A stretch of DNA of 64,000 nucleotides from Bin87 sp965208015 (GCA_965208015.1 OZ242308.1:1178001-1242000); one strand, 5' to 3'. Shown: positions 27,555-35,794, numbered from the stretch's first letter. The notes: generated from the letters alone by a model not told the origin. Translations and numbers: made by a program.

Positions 27555-28322
27555 ATGGATAAGAAAACGGGAGCGGCAAGGGAAGCGCCTTTCGACCTCG
27601 CGGCGGAATACGAGGGTGCGCGCCTGGCTGCCCGCCTGTTCGGCGGGGAGTCCGCGGGCAGCTACCTCTTAGCGGGCCGGTTGATCCGCTTTGACCGCCT
27701 CCCCGTCGGCGATCTGGGGCTGCTCACCGTCGGGTTCCGCATCACGGACCGGCCCAGGGAGAAGTGGACCCAGCGCTTCAACCGGTTCAAGTACGGCGAA
27801 CCTTCCGCCGTCAAGGCGGCCACCCGCACCCTCTGCGCGGCGTTCGGTATGTTCCGCCTTGACGGGGACCCCCGTATCGTCGTCGTCTCCTCGGTCTCCT
27901 CAGGGCAAAATATTGTGCAACACGACACGCCGGCGTCGAAACTGGCGTCCGCGCTTGCAGGGTACCGCGGCTGGGAGTGGCTTCCGCATCACGTTACCAA
28001 GGACCGGCATCCCAGCCTCACCGGCATCGCCTCCGCCGCCGACCGGGACGCCACCGTGGACGGGAAGTACCTGGCTGCCCCCATCGGGGGCGAGCCCGGC
28101 CTGGTGATCGTCGTCGACGACTTCTGCACGCGGGGAGCGACGTTCGCCGACATCGCCCGCGCCATCCGGGAGTCCAACCCCGGGTGGGAGATACAGCCGG
28201 TCAGCCTCGCCAAGACCGAGCGCGCCGCCTACTGGAATGGCGAGCTGACCAACGCCCACATCCCCGACTACCTGGATGCCAACTGGCGCGGGGACCCGGA
28301 GGTCGCCTTGCCCTTCTTTTGA
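27555..28322 (+). CDS. Phosphoribosyltransferase-like protein
   Basis: A 255-aa protein. Residues about 183-196 (LVIVVDDFCTRGAT) match the PRPP-binding signature of type I phosphoribosyltransferases (hydrophobic run, two acidic residues, then T-x-G-x-T or a close variant). Upstream, IVVVSSVSSG (about 108-117) looks like an earlier strand and PPi-loop region. This fold transfers phosphoribose to bases or, in ComF-like relatives, has roles tied to DNA uptake; the substrate cannot be told. The start follows CAGGAG. It stands alone on the plus strand and ends convergent with the minus-strand block. The name is limited to the fold. Confidence 0.7.
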   Translation: MDKKTGAAREAPFDLAAEYEGARLAARLFGGESAGSYLLAGRLIRFDRLPVGDLGLLTVGFRITDRPREKWTQRFNRFKYGEPSAVKAATRTLCAAFGMFRLDGDPRIVVVSSVSSGQNIVQHDTPASKLASALAGYRGWEWLPHHVTKDRHPSLTGIASAADRDATVDGKYLAAPIGGEPGLVIVVDDFCTRGATFADIARAIRESNPGWEIQPVSLAKTERAAYWNGELTNAHIPDYLDANWRGDPEVALPFF

Positions 28323-28325
28323 GAC

Positions 28326-28399
28326 GCAACAAGGGCTGCATACATGGCCCGCGCCTCCGGCCCCACACTCCGCAAACGCAAAAAGCGCCCACATATGGG
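28326..28399. repeat. Two degenerate copies of the CATACAT motif
   Basis: CAACAAGGGCTGCATACATGG (about 28328-28346; 28321-28347 region) and GCAAAAAGCGCCCACATATGG (about 28378-28398) resemble the pair at 27386-27467. So the phosphoribosyltransferase gene is bracketed by two copies on each side. Confidence 0.35.
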
Positions 28400-28465
28400 T
28401 TCGGCGGGGGAAGGACACCGCCATGCGGCATCCTCCCCCCGTGTGTTGCGCTCTAGCGGCCCGGC

Positions 28466-29476
28466 CTAGAACAGCCGCAGCGTCTCGGGTTGCGGCTGCT
28501 GTTCCGCCTCCGCCTCTCCCTCGGCAGTTGCGGCCTGGGCCGCTCCCTGCTGGCGGCGGTTCCGCTGCCTGGGCGGGGGTGCGGGCTTCACGTAGGCCGG
28601 GTGCATGGGTTCCTCCTCCCACCGGGCTTTCGCCCGGGCTACCACCGCCGGGAACTCGTCGGCCAGGCCAAACAGGTCGGGGTCGTCGAAGACTTCGATG
28701 TGCGGGTCCGCCGAGGGCTGCTGCACCCCGATAATGGCCCGGCCTCCCCGGATGGACAGCACCACCTTCAATTCCTCCGAGGTTTCCGTCTCTACCGGAG
28801 CCGGCTGCTGCCCGTCAGGGTCGGCATCATCGGCAACGTCGGGTTCGTCGGGTTCGTCGGCAGGAGCATCCGCCTCGACGTCCGGCTCCCCGGCGATTTC
28901 CAGGTCATTCCCGTCGCCGGCCACGTCTCCGGCGGGCAACTCTCCGTCAGCCTCGGCAGGAGCGTCGTCCGCCGTTTCCTCGGTAACGCCGCCGAAGAGG
29001 AACTCCTCGACGTTCACCAAATCAGCGTGTTGGTCTTCCGTTCCGGTTTCGTCAGTCATCGTACTTTCTTTCCTTTCTTGTTCACCTTGCGGCGAGTCCC
29101 CCTGGGACCCGCGCTTGATCTCACCCAGCGTCTTCGGCTGCCAGTACAGGTCACGCTCCACGGCGGGAACGCCGCCGAACACCGTGGTTTCGGCCAACTC
29201 GGTGAGGTCGAAGTACCCCAACTCCCGCTCGAACCCGTCCACCAGGCCGAAGCACTGGCCGGTCTCCGGGTCCAGTTCCGTGATGTACCACGTCCAGTTC
29301 GAGTAGGGGCTGAACAGCTTGGCGTGGGCGATGACGGTATCGTAGTCCGCGACCTTCTCATTGGCGTATATGGCGGGAATGGTCTCCGCCAGCTTCTGCG
29401 TCATCAGCTGGTGTCCCCGCTTGCCGCTGTGCTTGTCCTGCCACATTGTGGCGGTGGTTTCCTTCCGGTCAGTCAT
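28466..29476 (-). CDS. DUF2958 protein fused to an acidic C-terminal region
   Basis: A 336-aa protein, last gene of the minus-strand block. Residues about 25-125 match DUF2958 (FSPYSNWTWYITELDPETG, FGLVDGFERELGYFDL, ERDLYW), a small family of unknown function common on plasmids and ICEs. After about 140 comes a very acidic, Ala/Pro-rich linker, then a small folded-looking segment (about 240-300, VVLSIRGGRAIIGV) and a Gln-rich tail. An internal ATG at 29059, preceded by GGAAAGAAAG, begins MTDETGTEDQHAD and could yield a separate 197-aa acidic protein. The main start at 29476 follows AAGGAG. It lies 46 bases downstream of the ThiF-like gene, probably in the same transcript. Confidence 0.75.
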   Translation of the reverse strand: MTDRKETTATMWQDKHSGKRGHQLMTQKLAETIPAIYANEKVADYDTVIAHAKLFSPYSNWTWYITELDPETGQCFGLVDGFERELGYFDLTELAETTVFGGVPAVERDLYWQPKTLGEIKRGSQGDSPQGEQERKESTMTDETGTEDQHADLVNVEEFLFGGVTEETADDAPAEADGELPAGDVAGDGNDLEIAGEPDVEADAPADEPDEPDVADDADPDGQQPAPVETETSEELKVVLSIRGGRAIIGVQQPSADPHIEVFDDPDLFGLADEFPAVVARAKARWEEEPMHPAYVKPAPPPRQRNRRQQGAAQAATAEGEAEAEQQPQPETLRLF

Positions 29477-29522
29477 GGTTTCATTCTCCTTGTCGGTTGT
29501 CTGAGATGTTCGCTTGCGCCGT

Positions 29523-30320
29523 TCACCTGGCGTCGTTGCGCCCCACCAGCCGCGTCACCGCCTCCGGGGTTACGTAGCTGGGGCTGACCGTGCCCTGGTC
29601 CATGTCCAGGTAGAGGGCCATAAAGGGGCAGGTGCCCGCCACCATGCGCCGCACCACCTGCAAGACCAGCGACGCCATCATCTGGTTGATGGTGGGGTCC
29701 TGGTCCACCAGGTCCAGGGCCGCCGCGCAATCCACGTCGGGCGGACGGGTGGACACGGCGGTCAGCAGGTCGGGGCGTTGCAGCGTGGGCGCCGGGGCCA
29801 GGTGGCAGGTCTCGCCGGTGAAGGGAGGTTCCTCCAGGAACACCGGCTCGGCGACGTTGCCAATCAAGACTTGGCCCCAGTTGGTATCGTTGCCGGCGTC
29901 GATGAGCCAGCGGCAGGGGTCCGATGGCAGGCAGTCGGCCATGGCCCGCCGGGCGGCGGCGTTGTCGGCGCAGCCGATGACCAGGCCCTCGTGGGAGGAT
30001 AGGCCGGGGTAGCGGCTGCCGTGGTCGAAGGTCTCCTCCCGGAAGGGATAGACCGAGTAGCCCACGGGCCGGTTGTAGGCTTGGGCCAGCCGGTCGGCCA
30101 GGGCCTGGCTCTTGAACTTCCCCACATCCTCGGCATAGAAGTTTTGCCTGAGCAGGTTGTGGGGTTCCACCCGGTCGTGGTCCACCAGGACGATGGTGGC
30201 GTCGCGGCCCTGGAAGAGGCGGCAGAGACCCTCGGCCACGAAGCCGCCGGTGCCGCCGCAACCAACCACGGTGATCCAGGGGTTGTCCAGCAGGAACTCG
30301 TTGTCCAGGTAGTAGGGCAT
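29523..30320 (-). CDS. PRTRC system ThiF/E1-like adenylating protein
   Basis: A 265-aa E1/ThiF-superfamily protein. Seen: nucleotide-binding GCGGTGG (20-26), VDHDRVEPHNLLRQ with D47, E52, N55, R58 and Q59, the CADN pair D119/N120, and C198 in PPDVDCAAA, where E1-like enzymes have their catalytic cysteine. No CxxC zinc pairs are seen. E1 proteins adenylate the C-terminal glycine of a ubiquitin-like protein and pass it on as a thioester (family knowledge). The start at 30320 is chosen because AGGAGG lies directly upstream; the ATG at 30338 would overlap that site. It follows the JAMM gene by 20 bases. The neighbouring Ubl and E2-like genes supply likely substrate and partner (inference). Confidence 0.88.
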   Translation of the reverse strand: MPYYLDNEFLLDNPWITVVGCGGTGGFVAEGLCRLFQGRDATIVLVDHDRVEPHNLLRQNFYAEDVGKFKSQALADRLAQAYNRPVGYSVYPFREETFDHGSRYPGLSSHEGLVIGCADNAAARRAMADCLPSDPCRWLIDAGNDTNWGQVLIGNVAEPVFLEEPPFTGETCHLAPAPTLQRPDLLTAVSTRPPDVDCAAALDLVDQDPTINQMMASLVLQVVRRMVAGTCPFMALYLDMDQGTVSPSYVTPEAVTRLVGRNDAR

Positions 30321-30340
30321 GGTGGTATACCTCCTCATAT

Positions 30341-31048
30341 TCAGGTTGTTTCGTTTAGGCCCGGCCCTTCGCCCGCCAGCCGGAAGCCCGCAGGCAGTCC
30401 GTCGAAGACCTGGGGCCAGTGCAAGGGGGCGAAGTGGCCATAGATGCCGACCCGCAAAGTCAATTCGGGCGTTGGAGCGCCCAGCCGTCCCACCACGCCG
30501 TAAATCCTGAACCCCTGCTCGTCCCTATCGTCGGTGGCGGAGAAGAAGGCCCGGTGGCTGGCGTGGGAGTGGAACTCGGCGATGACGCCGCTGGGAGGCT
30601 GGTAGGACAGGGACGAACCCGTCCCCTCCTGCGGCGGCACCACCAGCCGGTAGGCGTTCCCGTCCCAGCGCACCGCGAAGAACCGCTCGGTGTCCGGGGC
30701 GGCCAGCATCCAGCCCAGACCCAGCTCGAAAACGTGGACCGGAATGGGGCCGTGGGCCAGTTCCACCTTCTCGGAAACGGAATCCAGCCCCCGCACCTCG
30801 GCGGAGGCGATCCGAACCCGCGCCGTCAGGTGGGCGCTCTCGGACTGGACGTAGAGGCCGCCAGCGCCCAGCACGTAGTCAAACCCAATCCCCTGAGAAC
30901 CGGCGAGACCTGCGGGATGGTTCACCAGGTAGCCCACCGGCGCGGGCGCGGGTTTAGAAGTAGCCTCGCCGTCCTTCGCTGGCCGCCATGGCGCGGCCCA
31001 CGGTGCATTGGGGAACCAGGTCCTCAACCGGGTACTCAGCCTTTCCAT
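30341..31048 (-). CDS. PRTRC system protein A, JAMM/Mov34-type metallopeptidase
   Basis: A 235-aa protein. The complete JAMM zinc motif is visible: H160-S-H162, seven residues, S170-x-x-D173 (FHSHASHRAFFSATDD), with E158 or E108 as candidate acidic residue. JAMM enzymes remove ubiquitin-like proteins or trim their C-termini (family knowledge). The conserved-looking core begins near VGYLVNHPAG (38-47). ATG 31048 has GGGAGG upstream but makes a 95-base overlap with the protein B gene; a GTG at about residue 38 is an alternative start without that overlap. It sits between the E2-like and E1-like genes, as expected for the PRTRC cassette. Confidence 0.88.
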   Translation of the reverse strand: MERLSTRLRTWFPNAPWAAPWRPAKDGEATSKPAPAPVGYLVNHPAGLAGSQGIGFDYVLGAGGLYVQSESAHLTARVRIASAEVRGLDSVSEKVELAHGPIPVHVFELGLGWMLAAPDTERFFAVRWDGNAYRLVVPPQEGTGSSLSYQPPSGVIAEFHSHASHRAFFSATDDRDEQGFRIYGVVGRLGAPTPELTLRVGIYGHFAPLHWPQVFDGLPAGFRLAGEGPGLNETT

Positions 31049-31664
31049 CAAGTTCCTCCCATAGGGCTTGCAGGTTGTCGGGGTGCCTCTTCGACCGTTC
31101 CCTGGTATCTCCGGTAAGGGAGAAGAAGGACTGGAAGAAGGACTCAGGTATCCGGCCCACCTCCTCGGGGAAGCGGTGGCTGCCGGGGCAGGTCCGCCCG
31201 TCCTGGAATACGTTGAAGGCGGGGGCGCGGTAGAGCTGCTGCGCCGGGTCGGTGGGCCGTTCCAGTGCGGCATAGACCCAGGGCGCCCGCGCGGGAGAGC
31301 AGAGGAAGACCAGCCCCGGCATGGGCAGCCGGAGCCGGGCGGGAGGCTGGAACGCCTCCCGTTGCAGGGCCACCGGCCACACCTGGGGCGGTCGCCACAG
31401 CGCCACCACCTGCCCGGTCTCCCCCTGGCTCCACCAGAGGGCGTTTTCGGGCAAGAGTCCCGAGGCGAACCCCAGGTGACGGGTGAACACGTTGGCGATC
31501 TCGTCCGCCGAGACGGTCCTGACCCAGGTGCGCTCGCCCTCGAAGCCCCGCAGCAGGACGGTCTCGTTGTAGACCTCCAGTTGGGCCTGGAGGGTGTCCC
31601 GGGGCACATCGTCATGGCCCGGCAAGGACCACTCGGTCCGGTGCGTGTCATTGGTCGTCATCAT
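30954..31664 (-). CDS. PRTRC system protein B, E2-like
   Basis: A 236-aa protein recognised as PRTRC protein B. The segment PAFNVFQDGRTCPGS (148-162) parallels the active-site strand of E2 ubiquitin-conjugating enzymes: N151 then a small turn and C159 as candidate thioester cysteine. The classical His of the HPN motif is replaced (A149-F150-N151). E2-like enzymes accept a ubiquitin-like protein from an E1 (family knowledge); the target is unknown. The gene starts inside the last 17 bases of the F-like gene, with AAGGAGG upstream, indicating coupled translation, and its 3' end overlaps protein A. Confidence 0.82.
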   Translation of the reverse strand: MMTTNDTHRTEWSLPGHDDVPRDTLQAQLEVYNETVLLRGFEGERTWVRTVSADEIANVFTRHLGFASGLLPENALWWSQGETGQVVALWRPPQVWPVALQREAFQPPARLRLPMPGLVFLCSPARAPWVYAALERPTDPAQQLYRAPAFNVFQDGRTCPGSHRFPEEVGRIPESFFQSFFSLTGDTRERSKRHPDNLQALWEELDGKAEYPVEDLVPQCTVGRAMAASEGRRGYF

Positions 31665-32490
31665 CGGTTTCCTCCTTTTCTTGAATGGGCAGCCGGGGCA
31701 GGATGAAGTCCAGCAGTGCGGCGAAGCGGCCGGGCAGGTCCTGCTCCAGCCAGTCGGCCAGCGTAGTCACCGAGTCGATGAGCCGGTCGGCCTTGCGCCA
31801 TTCCTCGGTGCCTTCCTGGATGATTTCGTCCTCCCAGGGATCGCAGAAGCCTTCGTACTCGCCGTCCTCGTAGCAATGGTCGAGGAAGAAGTTGCCGGTC
31901 TCGGCCCGCACCCAGGCGGCGGCCTGGGCCGCGCCCTGGTAGTCCGTTTCCTCGACGGCGTGGGTGAGAGCTTCAAGGGGTATGCCGCCCCTTGGAATTC
32001 GTTCCAGCGTTTCCTGGGGGATGCGCTGGGCGGCGCACTCCAGCCAGGCCGTGCGCAGCCCGCCGGGTTCGTCGTAGTAGGCGTCGGGTGGCTGGGCCAG
32101 CAGCGCCAGGGCCGAGAGGCCCTCCCGGTAGCCGTCCCACATCTCGTGGAGGCCGTCGTAGCCGAAGCCCATGAGCTGGAAGGGGATGCCCCGGCGCAGC
32201 CAGGTGAAGGGCGGGTCCTCCCCCTCGTCCGCAATGAACTCTATAAATGGGGCGTAGAGGGGGAAGTGGCGTTCCTGGAACAGGCGGGCGAAGTTTTCCA
32301 GCTTGGCGCCCACGTCAGGGGCGGCCAGCGCCGGCGCCGCCTCTTCGGGAAAGAGGCGGCGCACCAGCGCCGTGAACCAGGCGTAGTCCTCGGCGCAGCC
32401 CAGCCGGGCCACCAGCTCTTGCAGCGACGGCGGACGCCGCAGGAGCAGCCCGGCCAGGTCGCTCAGGAGCGGCGGGGCCGCAGTTGCCAT
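31648..32490 (-). CDS. PRTRC system protein F-like, mostly helical
   Basis: A 280-aa acidic, probably alpha-helical protein, rich in Trp and aromatic residues, with no enzymatic motif I can see. The N-terminus (PLLSDLAGLLLRRPPSLQEL) looks like short helices and the C-terminus ends in DDDDQ. Position between the small Ubl-type gene and protein B fits PRTRC protein F, but the sequence call is from context and general character, not a motif. It overlaps the upstream 76-aa gene by 28 bases and protein B by 17, so the three are translated together. A scaffold or substrate-recruiting role would be speculation. Confidence 0.6.
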   Translation of the reverse strand: MATAAPPLLSDLAGLLLRRPPSLQELVARLGCAEDYAWFTALVRRLFPEEAAPALAAPDVGAKLENFARLFQERHFPLYAPFIEFIADEGEDPPFTWLRRGIPFQLMGFGYDGLHEMWDGYREGLSALALLAQPPDAYYDEPGGLRTAWLECAAQRIPQETLERIPRGGIPLEALTHAVEETDYQGAAQAAAWVRAETGNFFLDHCYEDGEYEGFCDPWEDEIIQEGTEEWRKADRLIDSVTTLADWLEQDLPGRFAALLDFILPRLPIQEKEETDDDDQ

Positions 32491-32693
32491 TTCATCGCTC
32501 CCAGGAGCCGCCGGGTGGCGGCGGCGTAGTCCTGGGCCTGGGTGCAGGCCAGTTCCACCTCCGCCTGCCGGGCCGCCGCCGCGTCCAGGTCCAGGCTGCC
32601 GTCGGGAAGGGTGAGCTCCGCCGTGAGCTCGATGATTCGGAGGTCCGCCGGCGGGGTTGCCGCCAGCAGACCGGCCAGGGTCTGGTTGTCCAT
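32463..32693 (-). CDS. Small protein of the PRTRC operon, unknown
   Basis: A 76-aa protein with a clear ribosome binding site (AGGGAGG before ATG 32693). The first half has alternating hydrophobics (DLRIIELTAELTLPDGSLDL); the second is helical (ARQAEVELACTQAQDYAAATRRLL) with a basic end. I do not recognise it. It lies 12 bases after the Ubl-like gene and overlaps the F-like gene by 28 bases, so it is very likely a working part of the cassette. Confidence 0.65.
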   Translation of the reverse strand: MDNQTLAGLLAATPPADLRIIELTAELTLPDGSLDLDAAAARQAEVELACTQAQDYAAATRRLLGAMKWQLRPRRS

Positions 32694-32705
32694 CTGAATG
32701 CCTCC

Positions 32706-32912
32706 CTAGCTGTGGGCGGGGGTGAAGGCGCCCTTGGTGCCCACCCGCCGCTGGAACTCGAAGATGGTGTCGTCGCCCCGGGTGGTCTCCTTCACCGAGG
32801 CGTTGGCGATTTCGCCGTAGAAGTCGCTGAGAGTGGCTTTCACCTGCTCCACGCTCATTTCGGGGTCCGGGTCGGGGAACTCGCGGTCGTCATAGACAAA
32901 GATGCGTGCCAT
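32706..32912 (-). CDS. PRTRC system protein C, ubiquitin-like
   Basis: A 68-aa protein. The pattern FPDPDPEMSVEQVKATLSDFYGEIANA, split here as EFPDPDPEMS and YGEIANASV, then FEFQRRVGTKG (51-61), matches PRTRC protein C, described as a prokaryotic ubiquitin-like (beta-grasp) family. As I recall, members end at the GTKG. Here seven more residues (AFTPAHS, 62-68) follow G61, so a processing step would be needed to expose the glycine; a JAMM enzyme is encoded in the same operon. ATG 32912 has AGGAG upstream. The preceding spacer (32913-33050) contains GC-rich inverted repeats. Confidence 0.85.
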   Translation of the reverse strand: MARIFVYDDREFPDPDPEMSVEQVKATLSDFYGEIANASVKETTRGDDTIFEFQRRVGTKGAFTPAHS

Positions 32913-33050
32913 GATTTTTCTCCTTGGGTAGTTGTCGTTTCGGTTGGTAGCCGTTTGCGGCGTCCCTGGAACAGGACGCCGTTCATGCGAAGAGGGGACA
33001 CCGCTTGCGGCGGCGTCCCCCTTCGTCGGTTGCTGATTGGCGGTTGCGGT

Positions 33051-35465
33051 CTAGCGTCCTGCGCCCACCGGCTCCTTCTCCCGTTCCTGTTCCTTGTCCA
33101 TCGCCCACTGGAACAGGGAGGCGGAAGCGGTCTTCGGCTTGCCGTTGCGTCCGTTGGGCCGCGCAGGTTCGTCGGCCAGGAACTCGGCCCAGGAGAACAG
33201 CGACTGCTGCCCCTCGGCGGGTTCGGCGTGGTGTCCGTTCCCGTTGCCGCTGGTCTCGTCTCCGGTAGAGAGCAGACTGTGGTGACCGTTGCCATTCCCG
33301 TTGGCGTGGCTGTCGTTGCCCAGGACCAGCTCCACCGTCGTCTCCAGGGCGACGTGATGCCCGTTGCCGTTCCCGTTGCCATGGACTTCCACCGCCACCG
33401 GCTCAAGCTGTGGTTCCGGTTCCACCGCCTGCCAGCCGTCGTCCACCAGGAACTCCTCGGCGGCTGCCTCGGCGTCCCGGGCCTGGGCGAAGACCGCTTC
33501 CAGGGTCTCGGCATCCTCCTGGGCGTCGCCGCTGACCACCTGCCGGGCCAGGGCCATCATCAGGTCATCCCCGTCGTCGCCGTAGGCGGCCAGCCCGTCC
33601 TCGGGCAACTCCCCCTCCACCGCCAGGGACGATTGCAGCTTCTTGGCCACCAGTTTCAGCGCGTCGGCCTGGAGCGTCCCCCGATAGGCCATGTAGATGA
33701 CCTTCACCGGATGCCGCTGCCCGATGCGCCAGGAGCGCCGCGACGCCTGGCGCATGGTATAGACGCTGTAATCCGTCTCGAACCAGACCAGGGTGGGGAA
33801 GTCGATGAGGTCCAACCCGGTCTGCACCAGGCGGGGATGGCAGATCACCACGTCCACCCCCTCCTTCACCCTGTCGGCGACCCAGGCTTCCCGGCGGTCC
33901 GGGGCCACGGCGTCGGCCTTCATCACCGCCACCTTGAACCCGTGCCGGGTCAGGATGTCGTCCATCCGCCCGGTGATGTCCCGGGTTCCGGTATGGGTGG
34001 CGTACACCAGCACCCGCCGGCCCGCCAGCCGTTCCGCCGCCACCAGGTCAACCAGGGCCTGCTCCTTGGGGTAGATCTTCTCCTCGGACAGGGGCGGGAC
34101 CTGGACGATGAGCTTGCCGCTGGCCGGGTCGAACACCGTCTCCCCGTGGGTGCAGCCGTCGGGGTAGGCGAGCAGGGTTTGGAGATATGTCGCCAGCAGT
34201 CGCTTGGAACCCTTCTTCAGCGCCTCGACCAGGGCCTCGTGCAGCTCGGCGAAGACGTGGTTGTAGGCGCTGCGCTGGGAGTGGCCGGTGTGGTCCGGCT
34301 CGGAGTCCATCCCGGACAGGAGTATCTGTTCCTCGTAGGGCGGCAGGGCGGAGGCCACGTCCGCCAGCTTGAGGAAGACGGAGTTGCCGATGATGTGGAA
34401 GAGCGCCGCCGGGACCAGGCCGGGCTTTTCGCTGACCGTTTTGCGGAAGCCCTTGCGCCGGCTGGTGCGCCCGTCCTCGAAGGCGCCGTCGTCGTCGGGG
34501 TAGCGCACCGTCTCCTCCAGGAAGCCGTAGCGCTGTATCCAGCGGCTTTCCTCGGAGTGGCCGAACTCGGTGCGCAGCTCCGGCGAGAACCTGTAAAGCA
34601 GGTGGAAGAGCGTGCTCGAATAGCCGCCCATCAGGGTTCCCGACAGGCTGAGGGACTTGCCGATGACGTCGGCCAGGACCCCTGCGGCGATGCCCTGGGC
34701 GGAGCCGCGACCCTTGTACTCGTGAATCTCGTCCCCGATCAGCAGGTCGAAGAAGCCCCGCATCCGGTTCTTCACGTAGTCGGCCAGCGGATACCTGCGG
34801 GGGCCGGAGCCGTCGGCCTGCCACAGGGGAGCGCCGCAGCGGGCGCAGTTGCGCTTGCGGCGGCGCAGTTCGGCATCGGTCAGGGGCACGCCGTCCTTGT
34901 CCGTCACCTGGCCGTAGCAGGTGGCGCAGCAGGGAACTTGAAACGGCTCCCCGGTCTCCTCGTCCCGCACCAGCCGGGCGTTTTCCGTGGCCCAGCGGCG
35001 GACCACCGAGGGCTGCCAGCGGTAGGACAGCTTGGCCCGCTCCCGGCTCATCACCGCGAACAGGGGGCCGGAACCGGCGGAGAGGCGCAGCCGCTCCAGG
35101 TCGGTGATGGATGTGACGATGGCGGTGCGGGCCAGGGGGACGGTCTGCTCCACCTCCCGCTTCCACTTCTTGGTCAGGTGAGGCGGGCACAATATGAGCG
35201 CCCGCCGGAACCCGGCGGCGTGGGCCGCCGCCGCGCCGATGAAGGACTTGCCGGTGCCCATTTCGCCCACCACGGTGGTGCCCCGGTGGGCTTGCAGGGA
35301 CAGGGCCGCGCCCCGGATGGCATCGGCCTGCGCCCCCAGGGGGGTGCGCAACAGGTGGGGCAGTTTGTCCCCGTTTTCCGAGGGCCGGTACAGGGGCGGG
35401 TAGGACTCCACCACCCTTCGGGAAATGGCGTCCTTGAACGTGTCGATGAAGTCTCCCAGGTTCAT
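33051..35465 (-). CDS. SNF2-like superfamily 2 helicase/translocase
   Basis: An 804-aa protein. Seen: Walker A GEMGTGKS (67-74), ILCPPHLTKKWKREV (motif Ia), a Cys4 cluster (CCATCYG ... CARCG, about 185-215) inserted between motifs, DEIH (motif II, about 242-245), a C-terminal RecA-like domain with ICHPRLVQTGLDLI and motif VI RRSWRIGQ. This motif VI is typical of SNF2-type double-stranded DNA translocases. The final ~150 residues are low-complexity with NGNGNGHH blocks and a QSLFSWAEFL motif. The role is probably in element replication or repair, judging from neighbouring RadC, SSB and Rad52-like genes. The start at 35465 follows AAGGAG. Confidence 0.88.
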   Translation of the reverse strand: MNLGDFIDTFKDAISRRVVESYPPLYRPSENGDKLPHLLRTPLGAQADAIRGAALSLQAHRGTTVVGEMGTGKSFIGAAAAHAAGFRRALILCPPHLTKKWKREVEQTVPLARTAIVTSITDLERLRLSAGSGPLFAVMSRERAKLSYRWQPSVVRRWATENARLVRDEETGEPFQVPCCATCYGQVTDKDGVPLTDAELRRRKRNCARCGAPLWQADGSGPRRYPLADYVKNRMRGFFDLLIGDEIHEYKGRGSAQGIAAGVLADVIGKSLSLSGTLMGGYSSTLFHLLYRFSPELRTEFGHSEESRWIQRYGFLEETVRYPDDDGAFEDGRTSRRKGFRKTVSEKPGLVPAALFHIIGNSVFLKLADVASALPPYEEQILLSGMDSEPDHTGHSQRSAYNHVFAELHEALVEALKKGSKRLLATYLQTLLAYPDGCTHGETVFDPASGKLIVQVPPLSEEKIYPKEQALVDLVAAERLAGRRVLVYATHTGTRDITGRMDDILTRHGFKVAVMKADAVAPDRREAWVADRVKEGVDVVICHPRLVQTGLDLIDFPTLVWFETDYSVYTMRQASRRSWRIGQRHPVKVIYMAYRGTLQADALKLVAKKLQSSLAVEGELPEDGLAAYGDDGDDLMMALARQVVSGDAQEDAETLEAVFAQARDAEAAAEEFLVDDGWQAVEPEPQLEPVAVEVHGNGNGNGHHVALETTVELVLGNDSHANGNGNGHHSLLSTGDETSGNGNGHHAEPAEGQQSLFSWAEFLADEPARPNGRNGKPKTASASLFQWAMDKEQEREKEPVGAGR

Positions 35466-35511
35466 GGGTATTCTCCTTTATGTGGGGGATGCGCGGTTGA
35501 AAAAGGCGAGA

Positions 35512-35536
35512 CCCCGCTGGAACGAAACCGGCGGGG
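35512..35536 (-). terminator. GC-rich hairpin between helicase and zinc-protein genes
   Basis: CCCCGCTGG pairs with CCGGCGGGG (one wobble) around a seven-base loop. On the minus strand it follows the small zinc-protein gene and precedes the helicase, so it may act as attenuator or processing site. No T-run follows. Confidence 0.4.
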
Positions 35537-35566
35537 CCTTCGTGTCGCGGCTGATTTGGCAGCCGA

Positions 35567-35755
35567 CTATTCAGTTGGGCGGGCGTACTTCCCATCATCG
35601 GCGTCGCCGGGGCAGTCGCCGCCCAGATGCCAGGAGCGCGGCGTGGAAGCGACCACCCGCCCGTCGGTGATGTCCACCGAGGCGGTCTGCTTCACCGGCT
35701 GGCCGGGCAGGATGGGCTGCCCGCACCGGGCACAGGTGTCCAGGGTCATCTGCAT
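35567..35755 (-). CDS. Small zinc-ribbon-like protein
   Basis: A 62-aa protein with one CxxC pair near the N-terminus (TCARCGQPILPGQPV, C8 and C11) and later H43 and C48 (WHLGGDCPG) as candidate further ligands. Such small knuckle proteins are frequent in mobile elements; no partner can be named. A ribosome binding site (GAAGGAAG) precedes ATG 35755. It sits between the helicase and the methylase-like gene. Confidence 0.65.
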   Translation of the reverse strand: MQMTLDTCARCGQPILPGQPVKQTASVDITDGRVVASTPRSWHLGGDCPGDADDGKYARPTE

Positions 35756-35794
35756 ATCTATCTTCCTTCTATTGGTGAGGGTCAGAGAGCCGGG

